A stretch of DNA of 64,000 nt from Devosia rhodophyticola (GCF_028816475.1 NZ_CP118247.1:1892001-1956000), one strand, 5' to 3'. Positions 44,837 to 54,294 are shown, counted from the first letter of the stretch. Notes: generated from the sequence alone by a model not told the origin. A program made the numbers and translations.

Positions 44837-45928
44837 TTACTGGCCAGTCTTGATCCGGGTCCAGGTCCGGGTCAGCAGTTCGTCATAATCGGGTGTGTGC
44901 GACTTCATCGGGAACAGCTTTGAGGCCGTTTCAGCATCGGGATAGATGGCCGGATCGTTCTTGATGTCGTCGGACACATATTCCAGCGCTGCCTTGTTGC
45001 CGCTGGCATAAAAGACATAATTGGTTATGTCGGCAGCAATCTGGGCATCGAGCACGAAATTGATGAATTTGTGCGCATTGTCGGGATGCGGTGCGTCGGC
45101 TGGGATGGCCAGAAGGTCAAACCATTTGAGCGCGCCTTCCTTGGGGATGACATATTCGACGTCAATGCCCTGGTCGGCCTCGGCGGCGGCATCGCGGGCA
45201 ATGAACACGTCGCCCGAATAGCCGACCGACAGGCAGACTTCGCCATTGGCCAGATCATCGATATACTGGGACGAATTATAGTAGCGGATATAGGGGCGGA
45301 TGGAGGTCAGCAATTCCTCGGCCTTGGCCAGATCATCAGGGCTTTCGGAAAGCGGGTCGAGGCCAAGGTAATTGAGCGCTGAGGCAACCATTTCAACCGG
45401 CGCATCAAGCAGCGTCACACCGCAATCAGCCAGTTTTGAAACCAGTTCAGGCTTATAAAGAATATCCCATGTATTGAGCGGCTGGTCCGGTCCAAGCGCA
45501 GCCTTGAGCTTGTCGACATTGTAGCCGAGCCCGGTGGTGCCCCACATGTAATCGACCGAATGGGCATTGTCGGGATCATGAACGGCTGTGTCCTTCATGA
45601 TCTGCGGGTCCATGTTAGCCAGGTTTGGCAACCTGGATTTGTCCAGTTTCTGGAACAGGCCAGCGACAACCTGACGCTCGAGGAAAAAGCCCGATGGCAC
45701 CACGACGTCATAGCCAGAATTGCCAGCCAACAATTTTGCTTCGACCAGTTCGTTGCTGTCAAACACATCGTAATTGACCTTGATGCCGGTGGCATCTTCG
45801 AACTTGGCGATGGTGTCTTCGGCGATATAGTCGGACCAGTTGTAGACGTTGACGACGGCTTCTTCCTGGGCCAGCGCGGGACCCGCAATCAGAAATGCGC
45901 CAAGCGCCAAGATGAGCGACTTGTTCAT
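44837..45928 (-). CDS. potF: putrescine-binding periplasmic protein
   Basis: 363 residues from ATG 45928 (AGGAG eight bases upstream). A Sec signal peptide is cut after ALAQ; the mature start EEAVVNVYNWSDYIAEDTIAKFEDATGI is the PotF/PotD hallmark NVYNWSDYI. DVVVPSGFFLERQ and SVDYMWGTTGLGYNVDKLK are further family blocks. It binds putrescine (or agmatine) in the periplasm and delivers it to PotGHI. Upstream 45929-46335 is the shared divergent region with psuG. Confidence 0.95.
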   Translation of the reverse strand: MNKSLILALGAFLIAGPALAQEEAVVNVYNWSDYIAEDTIAKFEDATGIKVNYDVFDSNELVEAKLLAGNSGYDVVVPSGFFLERQVVAGLFQKLDKSRLPNLANMDPQIMKDTAVHDPDNAHSVDYMWGTTGLGYNVDKLKAALGPDQPLNTWDILYKPELVSKLADCGVTLLDAPVEMVASALNYLGLDPLSESPDDLAKAEELLTSIRPYIRYYNSSQYIDDLANGEVCLSVGYSGDVFIARDAAAEADQGIDVEYVIPKEGALKWFDLLAIPADAPHPDNAHKFINFVLDAQIAADITNYVFYASGNKAALEYVSDDIKNDPAIYPDAETASKLFPMKSHTPDYDELLTRTWTRIKTGQ

Positions 45929-46335
45929 CAAATGAACTCCTGTTGAGTTTAAAGGGGATCCTTGTGGCATCGCGACGCGGCGATGACATCAAATCTGGAG
46001 GTAATGGGGGAGGCGAAAATTCGCGTACGCACGGGCAGGGATGGCAATGACACAACTGCATGCAACCGACTGGCTACAGCGGAAACAGTTTTGACGTGTA
46101 GCCCGGTCTCGGGCGCTGATCGACCTGCCTCGGCGGCGCGGTCAGCAATTGCTTTTTCCAGTGAAGTTTACCCTGCTCAATGTTCACCGCGCCAAACTAG
46201 TGGGAAATTGGAAGGGCGACAAGTGATAGTGCGACATGATTGCAAGGGGCTTGACCGCAAACGCGCCAATGGCGCAAAACCGGGCGCGTTTGGCTCGTGT
46301 TCGAGCCACAGTCCCAAGCCAAGGAGCGCCCTCTG
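45929..46335. other. 407-base divergent intergenic region potF / psuG
   Basis: No convincing gene is in this region; an open frame across it (45962-46336) has no ribosome site and unusual composition. It contains several short palindromes: CATCGC/GCGATG near 45978, GCGCCA-A-TGGCGC at 46264-46276, and GGCTCG-TGTT-CGAGCC at 46292-46307, just before the psuG ribosome site. It must hold the promoters of both operons, but none is clear. Confidence 0.5.
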
Positions 46336-47283
46336 ATGAGCGCCAAACCCTATCTCTCGATTTCCAGCGACGTCAAAAAAGCCCTTAGCGAAGGCAAGCC
46401 GGTGGTGGCGCTGGAATCTACCATTATCACCCACGGCATGCCCTATCCGCAAAACCTGGAAATGGCCAGGAATGTCGAAGCGATCGTGCGCCAACATGGC
46501 GCCGTGCCCGCCACGATTGCCATCATGGACGGACGGTTTGTTGTTGGTGTTGAGGGGGATGATCTCGAAAGGCTGGCGCTGGAAGGGGGAAAGGCCGCCA
46601 AGGCGTCGCGACGCGATGTTAGCGCCTTGCTGGTGCAGGGGGGCATGGCGGGGACGACCGTGGCCACCACAATGCAGATTGCCGGGCTTGCGGGCATCCG
46701 CGTTTTTGCAACCGGCGGTATTGGTGGGGTGCATCGCGGTGCCGAAGACACGTTCGATATTTCGGCTGATCTTGAAGAATTGTCCCGCACCCCCGTTGCC
46801 GTTGTGTGCGCTGGCGCCAAATCGATACTGGATATTGCCAAGACGCTGGAAGTTCTTGAAACCAACGGCGTTCCGGTCATCGGCTATCAAAGTGACGAGT
46901 TTCCCGCTTTCTGGGCGCGTCAGAGCGGGTTCAGGGTTGATCATCGCTTTGATAGCGCCGACGAAATTGCCAAGGTCTTGGCCCTGCAGATTGATTTGGG
47001 AATGGGTGGCCTGTTGGTGGCCAATCCAATTCCTGAAGCCGATGCACTCGAGGCCAATGTGATCGAGGCGCGGATCGGGGAGGCCCTTGCCGACGCCGAA
47101 CGCCAGGGGGTCAATCGCAAGGCGCTGACCCCGTTCCTGCTCAATCGCATCTTTGAACTGACCGATGGGCAATCGCTCAAATCCAATATCGCGCTGGTTG
47201 AGAACAACGCCATTCTGGGTGCAAAAATTGCAGTGGCATTGGCAAGCAAGTCGGCACCCAGGCCGAGTGTTCGACGCGCATGA
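46336..47283 (+). CDS. psuG: pseudouridine-5'-phosphate glycosidase
   Basis: 315 residues from ATG 46336 (AAGGAG upstream). Signature blocks of PsuG are present: ALESTIITHGMPYPQNLEMA (about residues 25-44), QGGMAGTTVATTM, FATGGIGGVHRGAEDTFDIS and PALTPFLLNRIFELT-type end. It splits pseudouridine 5'-phosphate into uracil and ribose 5-phosphate, using Mn2+. It overlaps psuK by four bases, forming the standard pseudouridine salvage pair. Confidence 0.95.
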   Translation: MSAKPYLSISSDVKKALSEGKPVVALESTIITHGMPYPQNLEMARNVEAIVRQHGAVPATIAIMDGRFVVGVEGDDLERLALEGGKAAKASRRDVSALLVQGGMAGTTVATTMQIAGLAGIRVFATGGIGGVHRGAEDTFDISADLEELSRTPVAVVCAGAKSILDIAKTLEVLETNGVPVIGYQSDEFPAFWARQSGFRVDHRFDSADEIAKVLALQIDLGMGGLLVANPIPEADALEANVIEARIGEALADAERQGVNRKALTPFLLNRIFELTDGQSLKSNIALVENNAILGAKIAVALASKSAPRPSVRRA

Positions 47284-48164
47284 GTGCCCGCATTCTGGTT
47301 GTTGGCGATGTGATGACCGATATCATCGTCATGCCCGAAGGTCCGATGGTCAAAGGATCGGACAGACGGGCCAAGATACGCAACCGCCCCGGCGGTTCGG
47401 GTGCCAATCAGGCGGCATGGCTGGGCTCGGTAGACGCCGATGTCATATTTGCGGCGCGCGTCGGCAGTTCGGACCGCATGGGCTATGAGAACTATTTTCG
47501 CGGTCAGGGCGTGGTTGGCGTGTTGGCCAGCGACACCCAGTTGCCGACGGGCGTTCTGGTTACCATTGTTGATCCCGACGGCGAGCGGAGCTTTCTGACT
47601 GACCGCGGCGCCAATCTCAATCTTTGCGCCGAGGATTTGCCCGATAGCCTGCTTGATGATGTGGGTCTGGTCCTGGTTTCTGGCTATAGTCTGTTCGAGC
47701 CGGGTCCGCGCGCTGCGGTGCTTGGTCTTTTTGCAGCAGCGCGGGCACGCAAAATTGCCATTGCCGTTGATGCGGCTTCGATCGGGTTCCTCAATGAAGT
47801 GGGTGCCAAAAATTTTCTTCAATGGACCCGTGGTTGTGCCTGGTTGCTGGCCAATCAGGATGAGGCCAGGGTTTTGACCGGGTCGACCCGGCTTGAAAAA
47901 CAAATGCGGGTTCTGGGTCAGAATTTTGACAATGTGGTGATCAAGCGCGGGCGGTCGGGCGCTGCGGTCGGCGGTCGAGATGGTGTGGTGCTGACATCGC
48001 CTGCGCCTGAGGTTCGTGTGGTTGACAGCACCGGGGCAGGCGATGCCTTTGCCGCCGGGCTCCTGTCGGCGGTGCTCGGTGACGCAACCGTTGAGGTGGC
48101 GCTGGAAGCAGGGATTGCTGCAGGCGCGCGGGCGGTTCAGGCCATCGGTGGTCAACCGCTCTAG
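47280..48164 (+). CDS. psuK: pseudouridine kinase (PfkB family)
   Basis: 294 residues. Typical PfkB start MSARILVVGDVMTDIIV, the sugar-binding RPGGSGANQAAWLGSV, and the catalytic DSTGAGDAFAAGLLSAV near the end. In this place, overlapping psuG (ATGA), it supplies pseudouridine 5'-phosphate for the glycosidase. No nucleoside transporter is next to it. Unlike the PfkB kinase at 22 kb, this one has no frameshift. Confidence 0.9.
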   Translation: MSARILVVGDVMTDIIVMPEGPMVKGSDRRAKIRNRPGGSGANQAAWLGSVDADVIFAARVGSSDRMGYENYFRGQGVVGVLASDTQLPTGVLVTIVDPDGERSFLTDRGANLNLCAEDLPDSLLDDVGLVLVSGYSLFEPGPRAAVLGLFAAARARKIAIAVDAASIGFLNEVGAKNFLQWTRGCAWLLANQDEARVLTGSTRLEKQMRVLGQNFDNVVIKRGRSGAAVGGRDGVVLTSPAPEVRVVDSTGAGDAFAAGLLSAVLGDATVEVALEAGIAAGARAVQAIGGQPL

Positions 48165-48226
48165 CGGTTGGTTGGCGAAATGGGCAAACTGGCAGCCGGT
48201 GCGACATAGGCAACAAGGGTTACATC

Positions 48227-48589
48227 ATGCTGATCATTGCGCAAATTTTGGTGGCGTCGATTGCGCTGCTGCACCTTTATATTCTGGCTCTGGAAATGTT
48301 CTGGTGGACCAGCCCGCGTGCTCTTAAGGCCTTTGGCACGACGCTTGAGTTTGCGCAGGCAAGCAGGGCCATGGCAGCCAACCAAGGCCTTTACAACGGC
48401 TTTCTGGCGGCGGGATTGATCTGGGGGCTGATCCAACCGGACTTCGGATTTGGCTGGCAGATTCAGCTGTTCTTTCTGGCCTGTGTCGCGGTCGCTGGAC
48501 TGTTTGGGGCCGCCACGGTCGGACGCCGGATCCTGTTCATCCAGACAGTGCCAGCCGTGGCCGCCATGATTGCCCTGATCCTCGTCTAG
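48227..48589 (+). CDS. DUF1304 integral membrane protein
   Basis: 120 residues with four membrane helices: IAQILVASIALLHLYILALEM, an amphipathic NQGLYNGFLAAGLIWGL, and two C-terminal helices. The family is conserved but of unknown function. It ends four bases beyond the convergent peptidase stop. Confidence 0.87.
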   Translation: MLIIAQILVASIALLHLYILALEMFWWTSPRALKAFGTTLEFAQASRAMAANQGLYNGFLAAGLIWGLIQPDFGFGWQIQLFFLACVAVAGLFGAATVGRRILFIQTVPAVAAMIALILV

Positions 48590-49977
48590 TCAGCAAAACC
48601 GGCGAGGATACGTACCCAAGACCGGATGCCGCCATGGAAGCTGGCCAGATCGTATTTTTCGTTAGGACTGTGGATAGCATCGTCGACGTGGGCGAAGCCG
48701 ATCAGAAGCGTATCCATATCAAGAATCTTCTTGAATTCGCCTGCGACCGGAATGGAGCCGCCTGAGCCGGTAATGGCAGCCGGATTGGGCCATTCATCGG
48801 TCAGGGCCGCCAATGCCTTTTGCAGGAAGATGCCGTCGCTGGGCACCGTTATCGCCGGAGCGCCGCCGTGCTCGGAAAATTCCACAGTACAATCCTCGGG
48901 TAGGCGATCGCGGACGTGTTTGCGGAAGGCCGTGCGTATCTTGTCGGGGTCCATACCAGAAACCAGCCGGAAGGAAATCTTGGCGCTGGCCCTGGCCGGT
49001 ATAACGGTCTTGAAGCCGTCGCCAGTGTAGCCACCGGTGATACCATTTATTTCGCAGGTCGGGCGCGCCCATATCTGTTCAAGGACGCTGCGGTTTTGCT
49101 CGCCGGCGGGAAGCGCTAGGCCGGCTCCCTCAAGAAAAGCCACGTCGTCAAATCCAAGATCGCGCCATCCGGCCTTGACGGCATCTGGCACTTCGGCAAC
49201 GTCGTCATAAAATCCCTCAAGGGTCACGCTGCCATCGGGGCGGCGCAGGTCGGCAATGATATTGGCCAGCACCTGAATAGGGTTGCGGGCGGCATTGCCA
49301 AACATGCCCGAGTGCAAATCCTTGTTGGCGCAGGTGATTTCAATTTCTTCCCCGACAAGACCGCGCAGCATGGTGGTGATCGAAGGGGTCTTGCGGTCCC
49401 ACATATCGGTGTCGCAGACCAGGGCGATATCGGCCTTGAGCTCATCGGCATTGGCGCGCATGAAGGGGGGCAGGTTCTTGCCGCCGCTTTCTTCCTCGCC
49501 TTCCAGCATCATGGAAATCCTGACTGGCAGCGCGCCGGTTGCAGCCTTCCAGGCACGGCAGGCCTCAACAAAGGTCATCAATTGCCCCTTGTCGTCAGAC
49601 GTGCCCCGGCCAACGATGATCTTGCCATCGGGCCCTTGCTTGATCTGGGGCTCGAAGGGATCGGCGTGCCACAGGTTGAGCGGATCGACCGGCTGGACGT
49701 CATAATGGCCATAAAACAAAACATGGGGCCCGGCAGCGTCGTGCTGATGGGCAACGACAACCGGATGGCCGGGCGTCGGGCGGGCGGTCGCTACAAATCC
49801 CAATGATTGCAGATTCTCGGTAAGCCAGTCTGCGGCCCGCTGGCAGTCGCTGGCAAAGGCGGGATCAGTGGAAATTGACTTGATTCGCAACAGCGAAAAC
49901 AGGCGCTCAAGACTTTGGTCGAGGCTGGCATCGACCTGGGCCAGAACGGCGTCAAGGGTTTGATTAGGCACGGGCAT
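48586..49977 (-). CDS. M20 family metallopeptidase (dipeptidase/CNDP2-like)
   Basis: 463 residues from ATG 49977 (AAGAG upstream). The zinc site is visible: His/Asp in HVLFYGHYDVQPVD, catalytic Glu pair in MLEGEEESGGKNL, and later ligands in DTDMWDRKTPS. A dimerisation insert lies in the middle (LVGEEIEITCANKDLHSGMFG). Such enzymes cleave dipeptides or amidohydrolase-type bonds in the cytoplasm. Confidence 0.92.
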   Translation of the reverse strand: MPVPNQTLDAVLAQVDASLDQSLERLFSLLRIKSISTDPAFASDCQRAADWLTENLQSLGFVATARPTPGHPVVVAHQHDAAGPHVLFYGHYDVQPVDPLNLWHADPFEPQIKQGPDGKIIVGRGTSDDKGQLMTFVEACRAWKAATGALPVRISMMLEGEEESGGKNLPPFMRANADELKADIALVCDTDMWDRKTPSITTMLRGLVGEEIEITCANKDLHSGMFGNAARNPIQVLANIIADLRRPDGSVTLEGFYDDVAEVPDAVKAGWRDLGFDDVAFLEGAGLALPAGEQNRSVLEQIWARPTCEINGITGGYTGDGFKTVIPARASAKISFRLVSGMDPDKIRTAFRKHVRDRLPEDCTVEFSEHGGAPAITVPSDGIFLQKALAALTDEWPNPAAITGSGGSIPVAGEFKKILDMDTLLIGFAHVDDAIHSPNEKYDLASFHGGIRSWVRILAGFAD

Positions 49978-50082
49978 GGCAATCACTCTTTTGCTGAACG
50001 CGGCGACCATGGAACAGCGACACAGGCCTTGTCCAGTTGATCATCGCTATTGTCTTTTCTGAATTATCGCAGGTCAAAATCG

Positions 50083-50988
50083 CTAGTGCCTTGGCCCTGC
50101 GACAAACGTGCCGGCGCAAATGGCCTGCAATTGGCGAACCGCTTCGCCGTGTCGCCGCTCCTTGTGGCGAACCGAATGGAAGGCGCGTGTCGGCAGGGCG
50201 AAATCGATGATTGCCAGTTCGCCCTGATCGAGCAAATGAGCAGCGGCGGACAGGGAGACGGCTGCGGCACAATTGCTGGCCGCCACCGCCGCCAGAACCG
50301 CTTCGTTAGACGGCAGCACGAGCGAGCGCTGCAACTTTGCAGGATCGCAGCCATTGTCGCGCAACGCCTGCTCCAGAGCCGCGCGCGTGCCGGAGCCGGG
50401 TTCACGCGCGATCCACTGGGTCTGCACCAAGAGATCGGAAGCGGTAATGCTCCTGGCGGTTGCCAGAGGATGGTCAGGGCGGGCGACAATCACCATGATA
50501 TCCTTGGCAATGACTTCGGTTGCAAGGGCTGCGTTTTCAATGTCGCCTTCTGCAAACCCGATTTCGGCCAGCCCGTCCAGGACGGCCTGAGCCACTGTTT
50601 CGGTATTGCCGACGTGCAGGCGAATATCAATGCCGGGAAAGGCCGTGCGAAACTGCATCAAACGGGACGGCAGCCAATAGCTGGCAATAGTCTGGCTGGC
50701 ATGAACCGCGAGTGTTCCCCTGTGCAACTGGCTCAGCTCGCTCAACACCAGTTCGGCAGTGCGCACACGCGCCAGAATGGTTTTGGCTTCGACGAGAAAG
50801 GCGCGTCCTGCTGCCGTGATTTCGATGCGCCGGCCAACCCGCTCAAACAGGTGCACGTCATGGAAGGTTTCCAGTGCCTTTATCGAGGCGCTGACCGCTG
50901 ATGGGGTGAGGCCGATGGCGTGGGCGGCATTGGTGAGATGCTCGCGCTCGGCGACGGCAACAAAGATTTCAAGTTGTTCGAGGGTCAT
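50083..50988 (-). CDS. LysR family regulator, YeiE-like
   Basis: 301 residues. HTH: LTNAAHAIGLTPSAVSASIKAL (about 18-40). It is divergent from the YeiH-family exporter, the arrangement of yeiE-yeiH. YeiE in E. coli senses sulfite, and YeiH may export it. An 8/9-matched inverted repeat lies between the two start codons. Confidence 0.9.
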   Translation of the reverse strand: MTLEQLEIFVAVAEREHLTNAAHAIGLTPSAVSASIKALETFHDVHLFERVGRRIEITAAGRAFLVEAKTILARVRTAELVLSELSQLHRGTLAVHASQTIASYWLPSRLMQFRTAFPGIDIRLHVGNTETVAQAVLDGLAEIGFAEGDIENAALATEVIAKDIMVIVARPDHPLATARSITASDLLVQTQWIAREPGSGTRAALEQALRDNGCDPAKLQRSLVLPSNEAVLAAVAASNCAAAVSLSAAAHLLDQGELAIIDFALPTRAFHSVRHKERRHGEAVRQLQAICAGTFVAGPRH

Positions 50989-50993
50989 GGTAA

Positions 50994-51016
50994 TTCGTTC
51001 GACTTAATCGAATGAA
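50994..51016. promoter_or_regulatory. candidate LysR operator between yeiE-like and yeiH genes
   Basis: TTCGTTCGA (50994-51002) and TCGAATGAA (51008-51016) form an inverted repeat with 5-base spacing, 8 of 9 bases matching, just upstream of the LysR start. It fits the T-N11-A style of LysR sites. Confidence 0.6.
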
Positions 51017-51092
51017 ACGTAGAATATTATTCGATGGAAGTACACAGAACCACGTGACAGTTTCGGGTCGAACCACGTTCCGAGAATGAGAT

Positions 51093-52094
51093 ATGTTCAA
51101 GATCCATCGTTTGCTCCCCGGCCTTTTGCTGACCTTTGCGCTAACGGCATTGGCGTGGGGCGTGGAGCAGGTGGAGCGGCACTGGCTGGGTCAGGCCTGG
51201 TTTGAAGCGCTGGTGTTGGCGCTGATTCTGGGGACAGTGGCGCGCTCTATATTTGGCCTGCACCCGGCCTTTGAGGATGGCGTACATTTTTCTGGCAAGA
51301 CGGTGCTGGAAATCGGGGTGATGCTGTTGGGCGCCTCCTTCAGCGTCAGGGCGCTGGGCGATTTTGGCCCACTGCTGATCGGGGCGATTGCCGGGGTAGT
51401 TTTCATTGCGCTGGCGCTCAGCTACGGGATTGGGCGTACAATGGGGTTGCCGCACCAGTTGGCGGTGCTGGTTGCGTGTGGCAATTCCATCTGTGGCAAT
51501 TCAGCGATCATGGCGGCCGCGCCGGTTATCGATGCGTCGGCCGAGGATGTGGCAGCCTCGATCGCCTTCACTGCGGCGCTGGGTATCATTGTGGTGCTGG
51601 TTCTGCCGCTCGCGCTTCCGGGGTTGGGGCTGGCGGAGCGTTCCTATGGGATTCTGGCCGGAATGACAGTTTATGCCGTACCCCAAGTCATCGCCGCTAC
51701 CGCGCCTGTGGGGTTGGTGGCAATCCAGGTAGGAACACTGGCAAAGCTGATCCGGGTCCTGATGCTGGGGCCTGTTGTCGTTGCGCTCGGGCTGGGCGCT
51801 GGACGCAAGGCTGGTTTGAGGCCTGGCGTTGGACGGCTTGTGCCATGGTTCATTGTCGGTTTCTTGTGCCTGATGGGGCTTCGCAGCCTCAATGTCATAC
51901 CGGTGGCGGTCATCGGTCCCGTCGGTGTCGTTTCTACGATACTGACCACGGCGGCGATGGGCGCGTTAGGGCTTTCCGTTGATCTAGGTACGATGATGCA
52001 CGCCAATGGCCGGGTGCTGACGAGCGGTGTGCTGTCCATCGTGATGCTCCTGGGGCTCAGCCTTGGCGCTCTTGCCTTGTTGGGCCTTTGGTAG
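51093..52094 (+). CDS. yeiH: YeiH family putative sulfate/sulfite exporter
   Basis: 333 residues with about 9-10 membrane helices, including the conserved ACGNSICGNSAIMAAAPVI (about residues 128-146) of the family, once called conserved hypothetical PF03601. Function is inferred: sulfite/sulfate or small anion export. It is transcribed away from the LysR gene. Confidence 0.92.
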   Translation: MFKIHRLLPGLLLTFALTALAWGVEQVERHWLGQAWFEALVLALILGTVARSIFGLHPAFEDGVHFSGKTVLEIGVMLLGASFSVRALGDFGPLLIGAIAGVVFIALALSYGIGRTMGLPHQLAVLVACGNSICGNSAIMAAAPVIDASAEDVAASIAFTAALGIIVVLVLPLALPGLGLAERSYGILAGMTVYAVPQVIAATAPVGLVAIQVGTLAKLIRVLMLGPVVVALGLGAGRKAGLRPGVGRLVPWFIVGFLCLMGLRSLNVIPVAVIGPVGVVSTILTTAAMGALGLSVDLGTMMHANGRVLTSGVLSIVMLLGLSLGALALLGLW

Positions 52095-52127
52095 TCTGGA
52101 GATGTCCGAAGGGATATTGTTACGCTC

Positions 52128-52145
52128 GATCACGGTCCTGTGATC
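52128..52145 (+). repeat. inverted repeat GATCAC-N6-GTGATC
   Basis: A perfect 6+6 inverted repeat 33 bases after yeiH. Without a U tract it is a poor terminator; it could be an operator for the bufferin promoter just downstream. Confidence 0.4.
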
Positions 52146-52164
52146 AAAAAGCGCGCAGCGACGC

Positions 52165-52189
52165 GTAACGATATTGTCTGCGGAACGAA
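52165..52189 (+). promoter_or_regulatory. candidate SigF-type ECF promoter for the bufferin operon
   Basis: GTAAC (52165-52169), exactly 16 bases, then CGAA (52186-52189), 50 bases before the bufferin ATG. This matches the GTAACC-N16-CGAA form known from Caulobacter SigF, which controls bufferin operons there. The motif GGAACGAA repeats at 52182 and 52201. Confidence 0.6.
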
Positions 52190-52238
52190 CTTCACACTAC
52201 GGAACGAAACTGGTTTCGCCCGTGAAAAGGAGATTCTC

Positions 52239-52535
52239 ATGAACCGCATGTCCACTATCGCTCTTGCCGCTTCACTGCTTACTGCCGTTGCGGGTGCGTC
52301 GGTTACCCAAGTCGCTGCGGCGGAAGGCGCATCCGAGCATTGCTACGGTATTTCGCTGGCTGGCCAGAACGATTGTGCCGCCGGTCCTGGCACCACTTGC
52401 GCTGGCACCTCGGTTATCGACTTTCAGGGCAATGCCTGGAAAGCTGTTCCAACCGGCACCTGCTCCACCATCTCGGTAGAAGGCGATCGCATGGGTTCGC
52501 TTGAAGCCCTTGACCGCGACCTTCCAAACGTCTGA
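52239..52535 (+). CDS. bufA1: bufferin-type metallophore precursor, DUF2282 / BufA1 family
   Basis: 98 residues from ATG 52239 (AAAAGGAG upstream). A Sec signal peptide ends near VAAAEG. Four conserved cysteines, C35, C46, C54 and C75, sit in [23 protein letters not shown] and PTGTCST, the BufA1 pattern (CYG-x-AG-x-NDC-x-CAG-x-GTC). In bufferin systems a multinuclear-iron enzyme (BufB, DUF692) with BufC modifies Cys residues, and the peptide then buffers copper in the periplasm. Neither gene follows here; the next gene is DoxX (BufD-like). The modification genes may lie elsewhere. Confidence 0.9.
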   Translation: MNRMSTIALAASLLTAVAGASVTQVAAAEGASEHCYGISLAGQNDCAAGPGTTCAGTSVIDFQGNAWKAVPTGTCSTISVEGDRMGSLEALDRDLPNV

Positions 52536-52640
52536 TTTCTGAGCTCCAATGTCCCGGGGGTCCAAGACTGGACCTCCGAACTATTGCAAATTGGGGTTGC
52601 TCGCGACTAATCGGGCCTTTTTGACTGAGGATTAAACGTC

Positions 52641-53156
52641 ATGTCTAATTTATTGCGGGCTACCCTCAAGTCCTATTTGAGCGCGGACCGGCTGATCGCC
52701 AGTTTTCCTCACTCGGTCGCCCTTCTGGGATTGCGCATTGCGCTGGCCATCCCCTTCTGGCGGTCAGGCATGACCAAGTGGGACGGGTTTCTCAATCTAT
52801 CGAGCGGAACGCGCTACTTGTTTCAGGAGGAGTTCAAACTCCACATTCTGGGCCAGACATTTGCGTATCCGGCGCCGCTGATTACGGCATTTCTGGCCGG
52901 GGTCGGTGAGGTGGTACTACCGGTTCTGTTGATATTGGGATTGTTCACCCGTTTTGCGGGATTGGGCATTCTGGCAATGACCATCATCATTCAATTGACG
53001 ATTCCCGATGGCTGGCTGAGTTTTCACCTGCCGTGGGCGGTCAAGGCGCTGTCGTTGATGGCGTTTGGCGGCGGCAAGCTTTCGCTGGATGCCGTGATCA
53101 TTCGGTTGGGCATGGCATCGCCCGACCGGGCGGCGACCGCTAGGGCTTCTTCTTGA
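52641..53156 (+). CDS. DoxX family membrane protein
   Basis: 171 residues with four membrane helices: VALLGLRIALAIPFWRSGMTKWDGF (about residues 27-51), PLITAFLAGVGEVVLPVLLILGLF, GLGILAMTIIIQL and a last helix. The R-x-G-x-T-K-W part is typical of DoxX. DoxX proteins accompany bufferin operons as the fourth gene and may supply quinone-linked redox chemistry. It ends 17 bases beyond the convergent MscS stop. Confidence 0.9.
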   Translation: MSNLLRATLKSYLSADRLIASFPHSVALLGLRIALAIPFWRSGMTKWDGFLNLSSGTRYLFQEEFKLHILGQTFAYPAPLITAFLAGVGEVVLPVLLILGLFTRFAGLGILAMTIIIQLTIPDGWLSFHLPWAVKALSLMAFGGGKLSLDAVIIRLGMASPDRAATARASS

Positions 53157-54198
53157 CCTTTGGAGGGGCCTGGCTGGTACCATCCGTTGATGCTTCAACC
53201 TGCTCTATTGTGAGTTGCAACCTGGATCGGGGAGGACTGTCGCCCGCTCCCGGCCAGCCTTCACGCTGGCGCCCCCGAACGCCGTCGTTTTCTTCGGTCT
53301 GATCGTGAAATAGCTGAATGGCTGTTTCAAATGGCATGTCGATGCCAGCCGCATCAAGCGCCGATTTGATCGCTTCAATGACGCGCGACTGTGTATGCAC
53401 TACATCGGTCCGCAAGGAGTTTGTCCACCAGCGTGGCCGAAGGGTGATCCACGATGCAGCCAGATCCACCACCAAAACTTCGGCAGCGGGGTCTTGTTCC
53501 ACACCCTCCACGGACTTGACAGCATTAAGCATGACGCTCTTGGCATCGGCAATATTGTCACCATAGCCGATGCCAACATCATATTGCGAGCGGCGCTTGT
53601 CAAAGGCGGTGTTGACGGTCACCGCATTGGTATAGACATCGGAATTCGGGATGAGCGCCATGCGCCCATCATAGGTTCGAATGGCTGTCACGCGGGTTTC
53701 GATGTGATCGATCGTGCCTTCGTACCCATTGATCACGATCTGGTCGCCGGGACGAAATGGTTGTCGTAAGAGGATAAGCAGCCCGGCCAGCCAGTTCTGC
53801 AATATGTCTTTGAACGCAAAGCCAATGGCAACTGAGCCAATGCCCAGGCCAGCGACCAAATCGCCGGGTTTGACCGAGGGCAGGACGATTGTCAGGGCCA
53901 GCAGACCGCCCAGAGCAATCACCACCGCTTTGACAAAGCCTCCCAACACATCGCCCAAATTGCTTCGGTCGCGATGTTTCGCCCATTGGCGGACGCCATG
54001 TTCGATGGCCATGGAAATAAAGAAAAATACCACCAACAAAGCAATGGCGACCGCGATATTGGGCAGCAGCCGGAAAAAGCCGTCAATCCAGTTGTTGATG
54101 GTGATGACAATGGCGTCGGGCGAGACATCAATCTGTTCGACTGGCGCATCGGATGGGGACGCCGCGCTTTCGACTGCTTCTTGGGCCCAAGCCTGCAT
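53140..54198 (-). CDS. mscS: small-conductance mechanosensitive ion channel (MscS family)
   Basis: 352 residues. N-terminal signal-like segment, then TM helices VAIALLVVFFFISMAIEH and AVVIALGGLLALTIVL; the pore helix shows LVAGLGIGSVAIGFAFKDILQNWLAG (about residues 112-137). The C-terminal MscS beta domain follows. It opens under membrane tension to relieve osmotic down-shock. Confidence 0.92.
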   Translation of the reverse strand: MQAWAQEAVESAASPSDAPVEQIDVSPDAIVITINNWIDGFFRLLPNIAVAIALLVVFFFISMAIEHGVRQWAKHRDRSNLGDVLGGFVKAVVIALGGLLALTIVLPSVKPGDLVAGLGIGSVAIGFAFKDILQNWLAGLLILLRQPFRPGDQIVINGYEGTIDHIETRVTAIRTYDGRMALIPNSDVYTNAVTVNTAFDKRRSQYDVGIGYGDNIADAKSVMLNAVKSVEGVEQDPAAEVLVVDLAASWITLRPRWWTNSLRTDVVHTQSRVIEAIKSALDAAGIDMPFETAIQLFHDQTEENDGVRGRQREGWPGAGDSPPRSRLQLTIEQVEASTDGTSQAPPKVKKKP

Positions 54199-54294
54199 GT
54201 CGCTGCGTCCTGACTGGTTTAGGGTCAGTGTAAAACGCCCGGAGCACGCAATTGTTCCGGCATTTTCCTGACAGGCAGCGATGAATTTGAGCTG

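Noticed and set aside
45962..46336. 124-residue plus-strand frame between potF and psuG
   Set aside because: No ribosome site; it ends inside the psuG start; codon pattern and content look random.
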